Shown piece after piece: positions 17,195 to 24,435 of a DNA stretch of 64,000 nt. A program made the translations under genes and the position numbers. Numbering within the stretch: position 1 is the stretch's first letter; every line of letters begins with the position of its first letter. The notes below the pieces were generated by a model, which worked only from the letters and a program-made list of their open reading frames with translations, was not told the origin of the DNA and searched no databases. The stretch is from Rothia dentocariosa ATCC 17931 (GTDB lineage Bacteria; Actinomycetota; Actinomycetes; Actinomycetales; Micrococcaceae): contig NC_014643.1 of NCBI RefSeq assembly GCF_000164695.2, positions 682,001-746,000 on the forward strand, in the 5' to 3' direction.

Positions 17195-17275
17195 ACGCGT
17201 TAAAGCGCCCAGATCATGCACAATAAAGTCCCGCTGTCCTCCCTGTACCAGGATTCTGCGGGGCTTCCACGGCTG

Positions 17276-17845
17276 CTACCGAGTGCTGGCTATAGCGGCT
17301 ATCACAAACGCCACCATCGGAATAAAGAAGAACAGAGTCTCAATCGCCCCCAGCGACAGGGCAATCCAGCTGGTGGCAAGACCGCCTCCGGCGGGAACTC
17401 CGACACGTGAAGCCTGAGCACCTTTAACCGCACCCCAGATCCCCAAACCCAGTGGAATCACACTCGTGACCCAGAAGAGGGCGAGCACCAAACCAACAAT
17501 GCCCAGCGCTAAAGAGGTTTGTGCCGCCTGCTCACCGGCAATCTGCTGCGGGGTTTTGGGGACAACCGTCATCATGGGCACGGGCTGCACATATACCGGC
17601 TGCTGATAGTAGTGTTGAGGAGCAGGCTGTTGGTAATACTGTTGAGGGGCGGACTGGTGATAGTACTGCTGAGGAACAGTTTGTTGATAGTCTTGCTGTC
17701 TAGGAGCGGGCTGCTGTTGGTTCTGATAAAGCTTAGTGTATTCGGGCAGAGAGTCAGAGAGAGGGCGAGTTTTCTCGTAGGCGTCCTCACCCTGATGGGG
17801 GTTTTGCGACTGAGACGGTTGCTCTCCCGCGTGATGCTCAGACAT
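17276..17845 (-). CDS. DUF4190-like membrane protein with Gln/Tyr-rich repeat tail
   Basis: The ATG at 17845 follows AAAGGAA; the frame is open to 17890 without a site. The 189-residue product has a ~105-residue cytoplasmic tail with degenerate Q-Q-Y-Y-x-Q-P/S-A-P repeats (about 50-85), then two hydrophobic segments (ALGIVGLVLALFWVTSVIPLG and LGAIETLFFFIPMVAFVIAA) separated by an AVKGAQASRVGVPAGG loop. The repeats are imperfect and may vary in number. Function unknown. Confidence 0.75.
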   Translation of the reverse strand: MSEHHAGEQPSQSQNPHQGEDAYEKTRPLSDSLPEYTKLYQNQQQPAPRQQDYQQTVPQQYYHQSAPQQYYQQPAPQHYYQQPVYVQPVPMMTVVPKTPQQIAGEQAAQTSLALGIVGLVLALFWVTSVIPLGLGIWGAVKGAQASRVGVPAGGGLATSWIALSLGAIETLFFFIPMVAFVIAAIASTR

Positions 17846-18073
17846 AGCTATTCCTTTCGGTGACAAGAAGCGACAACTAGACCTGCCCACTGTCTACCTG
17901 CTGTAAGGAAATATCTGGGGAACCGTTTTCAGCCTGCGTGAATGGGCGTGGCAATAACTCTAACTATAGCGCGTTGTTTTTCGCTCATGGGGGAAGTTTG
18001 GTCGGCAATTCCGAATTGACCAGCCTGCTTACTCCCGATATTCTTATAGGGATGCACTCGTTTTGTGCACCGT

Positions 18074-18165
18074 GGAGACGTGCCAGAGCGGCCGAATGGA
18101 CTTCACTGCTAATGAAGGGTCGGGGTTGAACTCGACCGGGGGTTCAAATCCCCCCGTCTCCGCCA
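18074..18165 (+). tRNA. tRNA-Ser (GCT)
   Basis: Acceptor GGAGACG/CGTCTCC, anticodon loop CTGCTAA (GCT), long class II variable arm, T-arm GGGGGTTCAAATCCCCC, encoded CCA (18163-18165). Confidence 0.94.
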
Positions 18166-18170
18166 TAGAA

Positions 18171-18204
18171 CGAACCCCCACACCGTAAAAGGTGCGGGGG
18201 TTCG
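18171..18204 (+). terminator. Terminator after tRNA-Ser(GCT)
   Basis: CGAACCCCC-A-CACC...GGTG-C-GGGGGTTCG hairpin, 6-nt loop. The T-tract is poor. Confidence 0.7.
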
Positions 18205-18357
18205 CTGCGTCCTAGGTGCGTAGGGCATCAGATTTTTGCAGTCTGTACTTATTATGCAGTGGTTTCCGCCTGGCTAACCTTGCCCTCCTCCCGGTCGAAA
18301 AGCTGCGGTTCAGCAGAAGAGAAGGCGCGGGCGCAGTGTGCCGACTGCGGATAGGAT

Positions 18358-18879
18358 TTAGAAGCTCATAAAGTCGATGAGGCGCGCATCCGCACCATCA
18401 AGAAGCGCCCACTCCCCCGGCACCTCAAAGACCGCTACGGACGAAGGCGAAAAGCCATAGGAAGCGTCCATCAGAGAATTGTAGTCAGAGTCGGGGCTCG
18501 CAAGCTGTAAGGTCACATCTTGTACCGCAGGCAGATGCGACACCACCATAAGCGTGCGTACGCTCTCAGAAACCCCGTTAATGCGCGCCAGTACCCGGGA
18601 TGCAGGAACCTCATACAGACCCTCGTCCAGGTGCGGAGTAGGTGCCTGCTCGCCGAGCGCATCTGAAATCCAGGTGGTGGTCTGCCGGGTGCGCAGCGCC
18701 GCCGAAGACATCAGCTGCTCGGGAATATAGCCCTTCTGCTTGAGCCAGGAGCCCGCATCCGCAGCCTGACGATGCCCGCGCTTAGTCAGTGGGCGATCGA
18801 AATCATCCATACCCCAGTCGGCTTCAGCATGACGCATGATAATCAGGCGCTTAACGTCTCGGAGTGAGTTCTCAACCAT
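18358..18879 (-). CDS. SixA-like histidine phosphatase
   Basis: A 173-residue cytosolic member of the histidine (phosphoglycerate mutase-like) phosphatase superfamily. The phosphohistidine motif is MRHAEAD (about 15-21, His17), then LTKRGHRQA and SSAALRTRQTT, with the second catalytic His in VVSHLP near residue 112. SixA-type proteins dephosphorylate phosphohistidine on HPt domains or PTS proteins. The ATG at 18879 gives the best family-length protein; the frame extends to a GTG at 18939 with no ribosome site. Target unknown. Confidence 0.85.
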   Translation of the reverse strand: MVENSLRDVKRLIIMRHAEADWGMDDFDRPLTKRGHRQAADAGSWLKQKGYIPEQLMSSAALRTRQTTTWISDALGEQAPTPHLDEGLYEVPASRVLARINGVSESVRTLMVVSHLPAVQDVTLQLASPDSDYNSLMDASYGFSPSSVAVFEVPGEWALLDGADARLIDFMSF

Positions 18880-18954
18880 ACCTTCATAGTACAACGTAGG
18901 CACCCCGATACGCCGGGTTGCCGCGTGATAACGCGCCACAAAAACGGCATGTGA

Positions 18955-18988
18955 AAACCCCGCGCTCTTAAGAAAGAACGCGGGGTTT
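18955..18988 (-). terminator. Terminator of the winged-helix regulator gene
   Basis: AAACCCCGCG / CGCGGGGTTT arms with a 14-nt loop, 15 bp after the stop codon at 19003, ending in TTTT on the minus strand. Confidence 0.8.
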
Positions 18989-19002
18989 CGAGCGTAAAAA
19001 GT

Positions 19003-19770
19003 CTAGATAGAGTATTCGGGGGCGGCCCACACCACAACTTCGGGATGCTCAAAGAACCGGTACCCCTGACCGCGCACGGTACGCACGGTTCCCGAAAGAC
19101 GCCCCAACTTCGAACGCAGACGCCGAATATGCACGTCAATGGTGCGTTCGTGGGGATGCTCGTCCCCGGCACTCCAGAGCGACTCCAAAAGCTCATCGCG
19201 CCCCACGGTGCGGGTGGAGTTCTCAACCAGATGCGCCAGAAGCTCAAACTCTTTGAAGGTGAGCATCAGCTGTTCCCCATCAAGGAACACCTCACGACGT
19301 GCCAAATCGATCAGAACGCCATTGGAACTGGGAGTTGCGGGCTGTTCGGCTTCACGCGCCTGCTTGTGCAGCTCAGCCTGGTAGAACACGGCAGTCGGAT
19401 CGCCAAGCGCATTGCGCACAACCTCAAGATCGCTGCCCTCCGCATGAACGGGAGCCAAAGCAACAGCGGCATAGGATTCGGCCTCAGGTGCCAGATGGTG
19501 TGCATAGGTTCGCAAATCCTGCACAATACGCACCAGCGATGTGCCGTTGGCTGCGGCAAGTTCTTCATTGAGCCCCACATACAGCACAAACCCGCGCGCC
19601 TCGTTCTCCTGAGCTCCTGCCTTCTGGGTGCCCTGCTGATCCCCGGAGGAGAAGGTCATCGGGCGCAAAGTAGCTGCGGACCCTTGTGTGCGGTTCTGCT
19701 GCGGCACTTGACGCTTTGCAGCACGACCACGCTGGGAGATGTGGACGTATCCAGGTACTGCACCTGACAT
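19003..19770 (-). CDS. Orphan winged-helix (OmpR/PhoB-type DNA-binding) regulator
   Basis: 255 residues. The C-terminal ~105 residues are a PhoB/OmpR winged helix: VFLDGEQLMLTFKEFELLAHLV, RTVGRDELLESLW, RTIDVHIRRLRSKLG, VRTVRGQGYRF. The N-terminal part is not a canonical receiver: no phospho-acceptor Asp in a D-x-x-x-P-x context is apparent. It starts with a basic disordered segment (1-60), then a mixed alpha/beta stretch (FVLYVGLNEELAAANG...). No histidine kinase is adjacent. It probably acts without canonical phosphorylation. Confidence 0.85.
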   Translation of the reverse strand: MSGAVPGYVHISQRGRAAKRQVPQQNRTQGSAATLRPMTFSSGDQQGTQKAGAQENEARGFVLYVGLNEELAAANGTSLVRIVQDLRTYAHHLAPEAESYAAVALAPVHAEGSDLEVVRNALGDPTAVFYQAELHKQAREAEQPATPSSNGVLIDLARREVFLDGEQLMLTFKEFELLAHLVENSTRTVGRDELLESLWSAGDEHPHERTIDVHIRRLRSKLGRLSGTVRTVRGQGYRFFEHPEVVVWAAPEYSI

Positions 19771-20312
19771 TGTTCAACCTTCTCTCAAGATTTGTTGCGT
19801 ACGGGTCCCTTGATTCTGCATAATGCGGAATGCTCAAACGCCGCGCGGTAAAGGCGGCGTTTCCTTTGCTATCAATATTTCTATTATTTGACTCATAAAT
19901 CAAGCAACTTGGGGTATCTGCGACGTTCTGCTCGCAGCTTCACACCCTCGTGAACTTTGATTCAGTGCCGGGAAACGACGCTGACAAGCACCGTTTCTCC
20001 CTCATATTATACATGGAGATTCGGAACCGATACCCCAAAAAGCCGCGCGCTCAGAGCCCCTGACCGCATACGAACCGGGCGCAATTTCCACGTTCTGGAG
20101 CGGAGGCTCCCAAGGGTACCGGCGACTCGTACACTACTAGTGTTTTTCGCCGCACTCGCAGATGCATGTGGAGAAAGGGGCACACCGCAGTATGAAGGTG
20201 ACAAGGAACCGACGCCCCGCGTGCAATCTCAGAATCAAGTCCCAAAGCACATGTTTGCGGCACCCGACGTCTAAGACCGCCCACGCGCAATCGTCAGACC
20301 CTTAAGGATGCG
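19771..20312. other. Large intergenic region with one hairpin
   Basis: 542 bp between the winged-helix gene and upp. A hairpin AAACGCCGC / GCGGCGTTT lies at 19836-19862. The two overlapping ORFs at 20007-20290 have unusual composition and no ribosome site. The stretch 20030-20280 has several short GC-rich inverted segments and might hold an RNA, but I cannot define one. Confidence 0.35.
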
Positions 20313-20951
20313 CTACTGCGCCAGCCCATAGAGACGGTCGCCTGCATCGCCCAAACCGGGCACAATATACGCCCTTTCGTTCAGACGCTCATCTTTAGCG
20401 GCAAGGAACAGGTCAATATTCCGCAGACCCTCAACGCCCTTTTCGAGAGCCGCAATACCTTCGGGGGCAGCAATCAGGCAGACGCAGGTGATGGATTCGG
20501 CGCCACGTTCGCGCAGGAATTTAATAGCCTCAATCAAGGTGCCGCCGGTGGCAAGCATAGGATCGAGCAGGTACACCTGACGACCGGTCAAATCTTCGGG
20601 CAGACGTTCGGCGTACGTGACAATATCGAGGGTCTCTTCGTTACGGGCCATACCCAAAAACCCGACTTCGGCGGTAGGTACCAGGCGAGTCATGCCTTCA
20701 AGCATGCCTAACCCGGCGCGCAGAATCGGCACAACCAGGGGCTTCGGATTAGCGATAACGGTTCCCATCGTGCGCGCCACCGGGGTTTCGATAGGGCGTT
20801 GCTCAACCCGAATCTCACGGGTGGCCTCATAGGCGAGCAGGGTAACGAGTTCATCGACGAGCTGGCGGAACGTGGGTGAGGGAGTGTTTTTATCGCGGAG
20901 CACACTAATCTTGTGCGCCACCAGCGGGTGATCAAGAATCTTAATACGCAT
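20313..20951 (-). CDS. upp: Uracil phosphoribosyltransferase
   Basis: 212 residues, the normal length. It converts uracil and PRPP to UMP in pyrimidine salvage. The PRPP loop is [16 protein letters not shown] (about 130-145); the uracil-binding C-terminus is present ([15 protein letters not shown]). The mRNA looks leaderless: TAAACT lies 6 nt before the ATG. Upstream, towards higher coordinates, the RHS toxin island begins within 50 bp. Confidence 0.97.
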   Translation of the reverse strand: MRIKILDHPLVAHKISVLRDKNTPSPTFRQLVDELVTLLAYEATREIRVEQRPIETPVARTMGTVIANPKPLVVPILRAGLGMLEGMTRLVPTAEVGFLGMARNEETLDIVTYAERLPEDLTGRQVYLLDPMLATGGTLIEAIKFLRERGAESITCVCLIAAPEGIAALEKGVEGLRNIDLFLAAKDERLNERAYIVPGLGDAGDRLYGLAQ

Positions 20952-20957
20952 ACTCTC

Positions 20958-20963
20958 AGTTTA
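20958..20963 (-). promoter_or_regulatory. Candidate -10 (TAAACT) of leaderless upp
   Basis: On the minus strand the hexamer ends 6 nt before the ATG at 20951; no Shine-Dalgarno is present. Confidence 0.5.
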
Positions 20964-20998
20964 CTCTGCCTGCTAGTGCGGGTGCTGTTTGCCGGTTA

Positions 20999-21640
20999 CT
21001 ACAGTTTGCCGTGCGAGTGATCCAAAAGGTACTGTACCCCACTATTGGTTTCGATGGATTCCTCAAGTTTTCGCCGGTCATCAGTGCTATGCGGTTGAGC
21101 CCAGCGCCCTTCAGTTATGCGAAAAGCCAAGTGGAAAAGGGATAACTGCGAAGAGGTTTTTAAGGGGCGGATAAGAGTTTTTCTGCCCCGAAAGTCTTTA
21201 ATGATGAGCTTATCGCTGTGTGGTTTAAAGATGTACTCAGAAATATCTGTATAGGGTATATTCTTCCTACGCCCATAAAATTTTCTCACGGTAATGCCTT
21301 GGGAGTCTATGCGCACATACACATCACTGAAAGATTTGTGAATATATAAGAACAGAATAGAGAAAATAGCTATAATTACCCAAAACATGGGAGCAACAAG
21401 CACCCTAGGACCTGACATTATCGATCCCCATATCAAGAATATAGCAACCAATAAACAGATAATATCAATGACCAATACAGAAATTTTGTATATCCAATGG
21501 AGCCGAAATATCACCTCTTTCTTTAGCTCAAAAACAGGAGGTTTTGTGCTAATAAAACGAGGTATTACTGAAGCTGCCAATGATATAATGACAACAGGAA
21601 GAACCGGTATAAGGGCTCGTATTAAATCTGTCAATTCCAT
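20999..21640 (-). CDS. Putative RHS-island membrane immunity protein, type B
   Basis: 213 residues. Three hydrophobic segments at the N-terminus (about 8-28 LIPVLPVVIISLAASVIP; 53-75; 80-100) precede a ~100-residue basic, beta-rich cytosolic domain (VYVRIDSQGITVRKFYGRRKNIPY...). A C-terminal motif LAFRITEGRWA leads into an acidic/Leu helix. The same motif recurs in four other proteins of the island. The layout resembles membrane-anchored PH-like domains. It lies 13 bp after the type A gene and is AT-rich relative to the chromosome. Its plus-strand counterpart is at 32252-32890. Immunity is inferred from position only. Confidence 0.65.
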   Translation of the reverse strand: MELTDLIRALIPVLPVVIISLAASVIPRFISTKPPVFELKKEVIFRLHWIYKISVLVIDIICLLVAIFLIWGSIMSGPRVLVAPMFWVIIAIFSILFLYIHKSFSDVYVRIDSQGITVRKFYGRRKNIPYTDISEYIFKPHSDKLIIKDFRGRKTLIRPLKTSSQLSLFHLAFRITEGRWAQPHSTDDRRKLEESIETNSGVQYLLDHSHGKL

Positions 21641-21653
21641 AGCTATACCTATA

Positions 21654-22295
21654 TCACCGTTCTATAACACAAGGGGACCAACTCATAAGAATTTCACGAG
21701 CCTTCTCAGGCTTATCAATAAAGTTCTGAAGCAGTTGTTGGTCTTCTGGATCTGCACTTTTTGCCCAATAACCATTCTCAACCCGAAATGCCAGTTGTGG
21801 AATCAACGAACCAGAACCTGTTAGTAAAGGGTCAAAACGCAAGGTTTTTCCATGATTAGTTTTCACTACAAGCCACGTAAGACCGTAGATTCCCCGTGTC
21901 TCGTATGAAAACTTTGTAATGTCTTCGTATGATGCATCATAAGAAATTGACAATAAATTACCCCAAGATATACCTTCGGTTGTTGTCTGTAAGTAGAAGT
22001 TCTTGCGATCCAAATATAGCGCCAAACTAATATACCAACCACCGCTTACCAAAAGTAAAAACCAAACTGGAGCATTTTTAAAATTCGGATCATATTTAAC
22101 GAGCAAGATACTTATCAAAGTCATTATACCACACAACACTAAAACTACCTTTGATATAAAACCGAAAAAACCGTCTTTAGTTCCACGGTATGGAAATTTA
22201 TAGCATAAGTAATTCCAATTTCTATGCCCCTTAATAATTAATACACAAGATAGCATTTGAGTAACAGCAAGGACTAAAGCTATATTTAATATCAT
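21654..22295 (-). CDS. Putative RHS-island membrane immunity protein, type A
   Basis: 213 residues: helix 1 (about 2-22), a short loop with NWNYLCYKFPYRGTKD, helices 2 and 3 (about 48-68 and 76-96), then a beta-rich domain (NFYLQTTTEGISWGN..., WLVVKTNHGKTLRFDP) and the shared motif PQLAFRVENGYWAK. The start ATG overlaps the TGA of the orphan RHS cassette by 4 bp (ATGA), the classic translational coupling of toxin and immunity genes. Homologous throughout to 31492-32136. Base composition is low-GC. No described immunity family recognised. Confidence 0.7.
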   Translation of the reverse strand: MILNIALVLAVTQMLSCVLIIKGHRNWNYLCYKFPYRGTKDGFFGFISKVVLVLCGIMTLISILLVKYDPNFKNAPVWFLLLVSGGWYISLALYLDRKNFYLQTTTEGISWGNLLSISYDASYEDITKFSYETRGIYGLTWLVVKTNHGKTLRFDPLLTGSGSLIPQLAFRVENGYWAKSADPEDQQLLQNFIDKPEKAREILMSWSPCVIER

Positions 22296-23347
22296 TTCTT
22301 TAGACCCTTCAATAAATAACCTGCGGTATCTTTTGCTACACTTTTAGTTTCGGCTGACGTGCTACTGCGACCTGATGCTTTCAACATATCTTCACCAGAT
22401 TTACGAGCTTCCTTGGGCTTCAGAGCCTCACTTAACCCAAGATTCGCATTAGCGGTACCATAAGCACCAGCAGCATTAATAGTCCCTTTAACTAATGCTT
22501 GCGAACCCCTACCCATATTCGGAGCAACGCCAGTAATACCACGATTCAAGCCGCCAGTAAATGTTGACACCATAAAACCAGTCCCAGCGCCCGCAGAACC
22601 AGCACCAAGATATGCAACGGGATCAAAGTTTCCACTTGCCATTGAGTTATAACGGTAAGTTTCGGCAGTACTTACCCCGTTAGACACAGTGCCCTTAGCA
22701 ACATCTTGTGAATACTGACTTGAAAGTGCTTTCCTCATAGGACTTAACTTTTGTGCCTTTTGCTCAGCAATTACCCCCTTACTCGCAGCTTCTGCTGCTT
22801 TTTTACCTTTACTTGCTACGTTGGCAGCTTTAACGCCTCGTTCCACCTTACCAATAGCTTTCATACCGGTCGCTGCGATACCACCAGCAAGACCTGAAAC
22901 GCCACCTATTAAGGCTTCACGCCCAATCGCAGACCAATCCAGGTTTTCCCTTCCTTCAAGCTTCTGCATGAACATCTCAGACCCTGCCCCTAAAAGAGCA
23001 CCGCCCAAACCACCAGCTAAAATACCTATTGGACCAGCAAACGAAGCCACAGACAGCAACGCACCAGCAACTATCATGGTACCGGCTAATACCCATTCTC
23101 CGACGTTGCGAACACCTTTCCAGAACTTATCGTATTGTTCTTGCGAGTATTTCTGGAACTCATCCGGCGACATCGGCTTCAGACCCCACGGATCCATCAG
23201 CCCTACCGGGTTGTTCCCACAGAACGCATATACATCCGCGAAGAAACCAGTACCCGGCACCTGGGCCAGCGGATCCGTCGAGAGGAAACGCTTCGAGGCA
23301 CCATCAAAGACGCGGGCACCCATCACATCCAAACCGGCAACACGCAC
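22292..23347 (-). CDS. Orphan RHS C-terminal (toxin tip) cassette
   Basis: 351 residues from a GTG. The first ~55 residues are an RHS core end (MGARVFDGASKRFL, STDPLAQVPGTGFF, NPVGLMDPWGL), nearly identical to the main RHS gene. The following ~296 residues are a distinct tip: KPMSPDEFQKYSQEQYDKFW, a Gly/Ala-rich hydrophobic region (about 80-130), then Lys/Ala/Ser-rich helices ending YLLKGLKK. No YD-repeat shell or exporter domain precedes it, so it is silent unless recombined onto the main gene. It is coupled to the type A gene. I recognise no catalytic motif. Confidence 0.75.
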   Translation of the reverse strand: MRVAGLDVMGARVFDGASKRFLSTDPLAQVPGTGFFADVYAFCGNNPVGLMDPWGLKPMSPDEFQKYSQEQYDKFWKGVRNVGEWVLAGTMIVAGALLSVASFAGPIGILAGGLGGALLGAGSEMFMQKLEGRENLDWSAIGREALIGGVSGLAGGIAATGMKAIGKVERGVKAANVASKGKKAAEAASKGVIAEQKAQKLSPMRKALSSQYSQDVAKGTVSNGVSTAETYRYNSMASGNFDPVAYLGAGSAGAGTGFMVSTFTGGLNRGITGVAPNMGRGSQALVKGTINAAGAYGTANANLGLSEALKPKEARKSGEDMLKASGRSSTSAETKSVAKDTAGYLLKGLKK

Positions 23348-23437
23348 AGACCCGGCACCGGTAAACGAGAACCCGTGAGCTGACCGGCAGCATCATAGGT
23401 ATACACCACCAGTCCGTCGGCAGATGCGCCCTGCCTG
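23348..23437 (-). pseudogene. Truncated RHS YD-repeat remnant fused out of frame
   Basis: On the minus strand this encodes SADGLVVYTYDAAGQLTGS, as in the main RHS gene (DNA near 26180-26240), then jumps to the sequence that in the main gene lies ~680 bp further on (FSFTGAGS). The join falls in the shared 12-mer CGGGTTCTCGTT and shifts the frame. It is a microhomology deletion scar. Confidence 0.75.
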
Positions 23438-24271
23438 TTAAGTGAGGACGAAGTTTTTAGCCCACGTGAAATCTCCCGATACGCTCTGCCTGATACGAAA
23501 CTCAGGCCCGAAATCAGGACCACCAACAGGCCTGTACTCTTGTCCCACCCCGTCGTGGGCTAACCCCGAAACAGTGGGCACCTCCAACAGGCGCTGCACC
23601 CACAATTTTTCCCGAATATACTGCACAAGTATTTCAGCATCCTGAGTATTGTTCGGATCAGCCCAATACCCATAATCCAACCGAAACGCCACCTGAGAAC
23701 CCAGATACCGGCACGGTTCTATATGCGGTTTAAACCGATACACCACCCCTGCGGTATCGGTGAGCTCAAAGAGCCCGTTCTCATCCCCTAATAGGGTGAA
23801 ATAACTAGAGTCAATCTGCCAGTAGTGCAGCACCTGCTTACGTCCCCGGTTATTGACCCTCATGAGTTTCTCGGGCAGGATTTCCCGGTACGAGACCCTG
23901 CACACCCACAAACCCCACACCACAGAAGGAAAACCCACAATAATAAGTCCTAATTCAACCCATTCACTTGTGGTATATCCAGGCTTATAATCCTGTGAAA
24001 CAAGAGTCGCGATAGTCATAAGGCCCAAAAGAGAAGCCAAAAAGAGTAACAGCAAAAGCGTTACCCATAAGAGCATTTTGATAAACCACGAGGCTTGTAA
24101 CCGCACCGACGCCAACACCCGCACCACAGCCCGAGGATCAGAAGTTTCTTCTACCACCTGCTGGGTTTTCTGCTCACGCTCACGCCGGCGCCCTTCAAAT
24201 ACTGCTGAGAGCCAAAACGTCCCCACCACAAAGACTAGGCAGAAGAGACCAAAGATAAGTTCACTGCTCAT
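23438..24271 (-). CDS. Putative RHS immunity membrane protein, type C (copy 1)
   Basis: 277 residues. Helix 1 (about 4-24), a charged linker (EGRRREREQKTQQVVEETSD), helices 2 and 3 (about 68-90 and 105-130), then a cytosolic domain with SYREILPEKLMRVNNRGRK, YFTLLGDENGLFELTD and the shared motif SQVAFRLDYGYWAD. The start overlaps the RHS stop codon (24261) by 11 bp, so it is coupled to the main toxin and is the best immunity candidate for it. It is almost identical to 33086-33901 except for a central block (about residues 70-110) that differs. Confidence 0.7.
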   Translation of the reverse strand: MSSELIFGLFCLVFVVGTFWLSAVFEGRRREREQKTQQVVEETSDPRAVVRVLASVRLQASWFIKMLLWVTLLLLLFLASLLGLMTIATLVSQDYKPGYTTSEWVELGLIIVGFPSVVWGLWVCRVSYREILPEKLMRVNNRGRKQVLHYWQIDSSYFTLLGDENGLFELTDTAGVVYRFKPHIEPCRYLGSQVAFRLDYGYWADPNNTQDAEILVQYIREKLWVQRLLEVPTVSGLAHDGVGQEYRPVGGPDFGPEFRIRQSVSGDFTWAKNFVLT

Positions 24272-24435
24272 CAGCAGCTACCGTCCCTGATGTGCCGGTC
24301 TGAAGAGTAGCCCCGGGAGCTTCGGATTCCCCACGAGCATTTTTAATGGTGCCGCCATAGGTTTTCGCCCCAGCAGTGAACCCAGATTTGATGCTATTCA
24401 CCCCAACCTTATGAATCATCTTCTGAGCCTTCTCC
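23442..24435. repeat. ~1-kb inverted repeat, left copy
   Basis: This segment (RHS 3' end of ~56 codons plus the type C gene) is repeated in inverse orientation at 32922-33897. Identity is near-complete at both ends; an internal ~150-bp block (around 23910-24075) is unrelated or strongly diverged. Confidence 0.9.

Noticed and set aside
19045..19767. 240-codon plus-strand ORF
   Set aside because: It is the antisense of the winged-helix regulator, whose DNA-binding motifs are unmistakable.
20007..20290. Two overlapping minus-strand ORFs of 65 and 79 codons
   Set aside because: No ribosome site, Arg/Cys-rich composition unlike real genes, no hydrophobic or conserved pattern.
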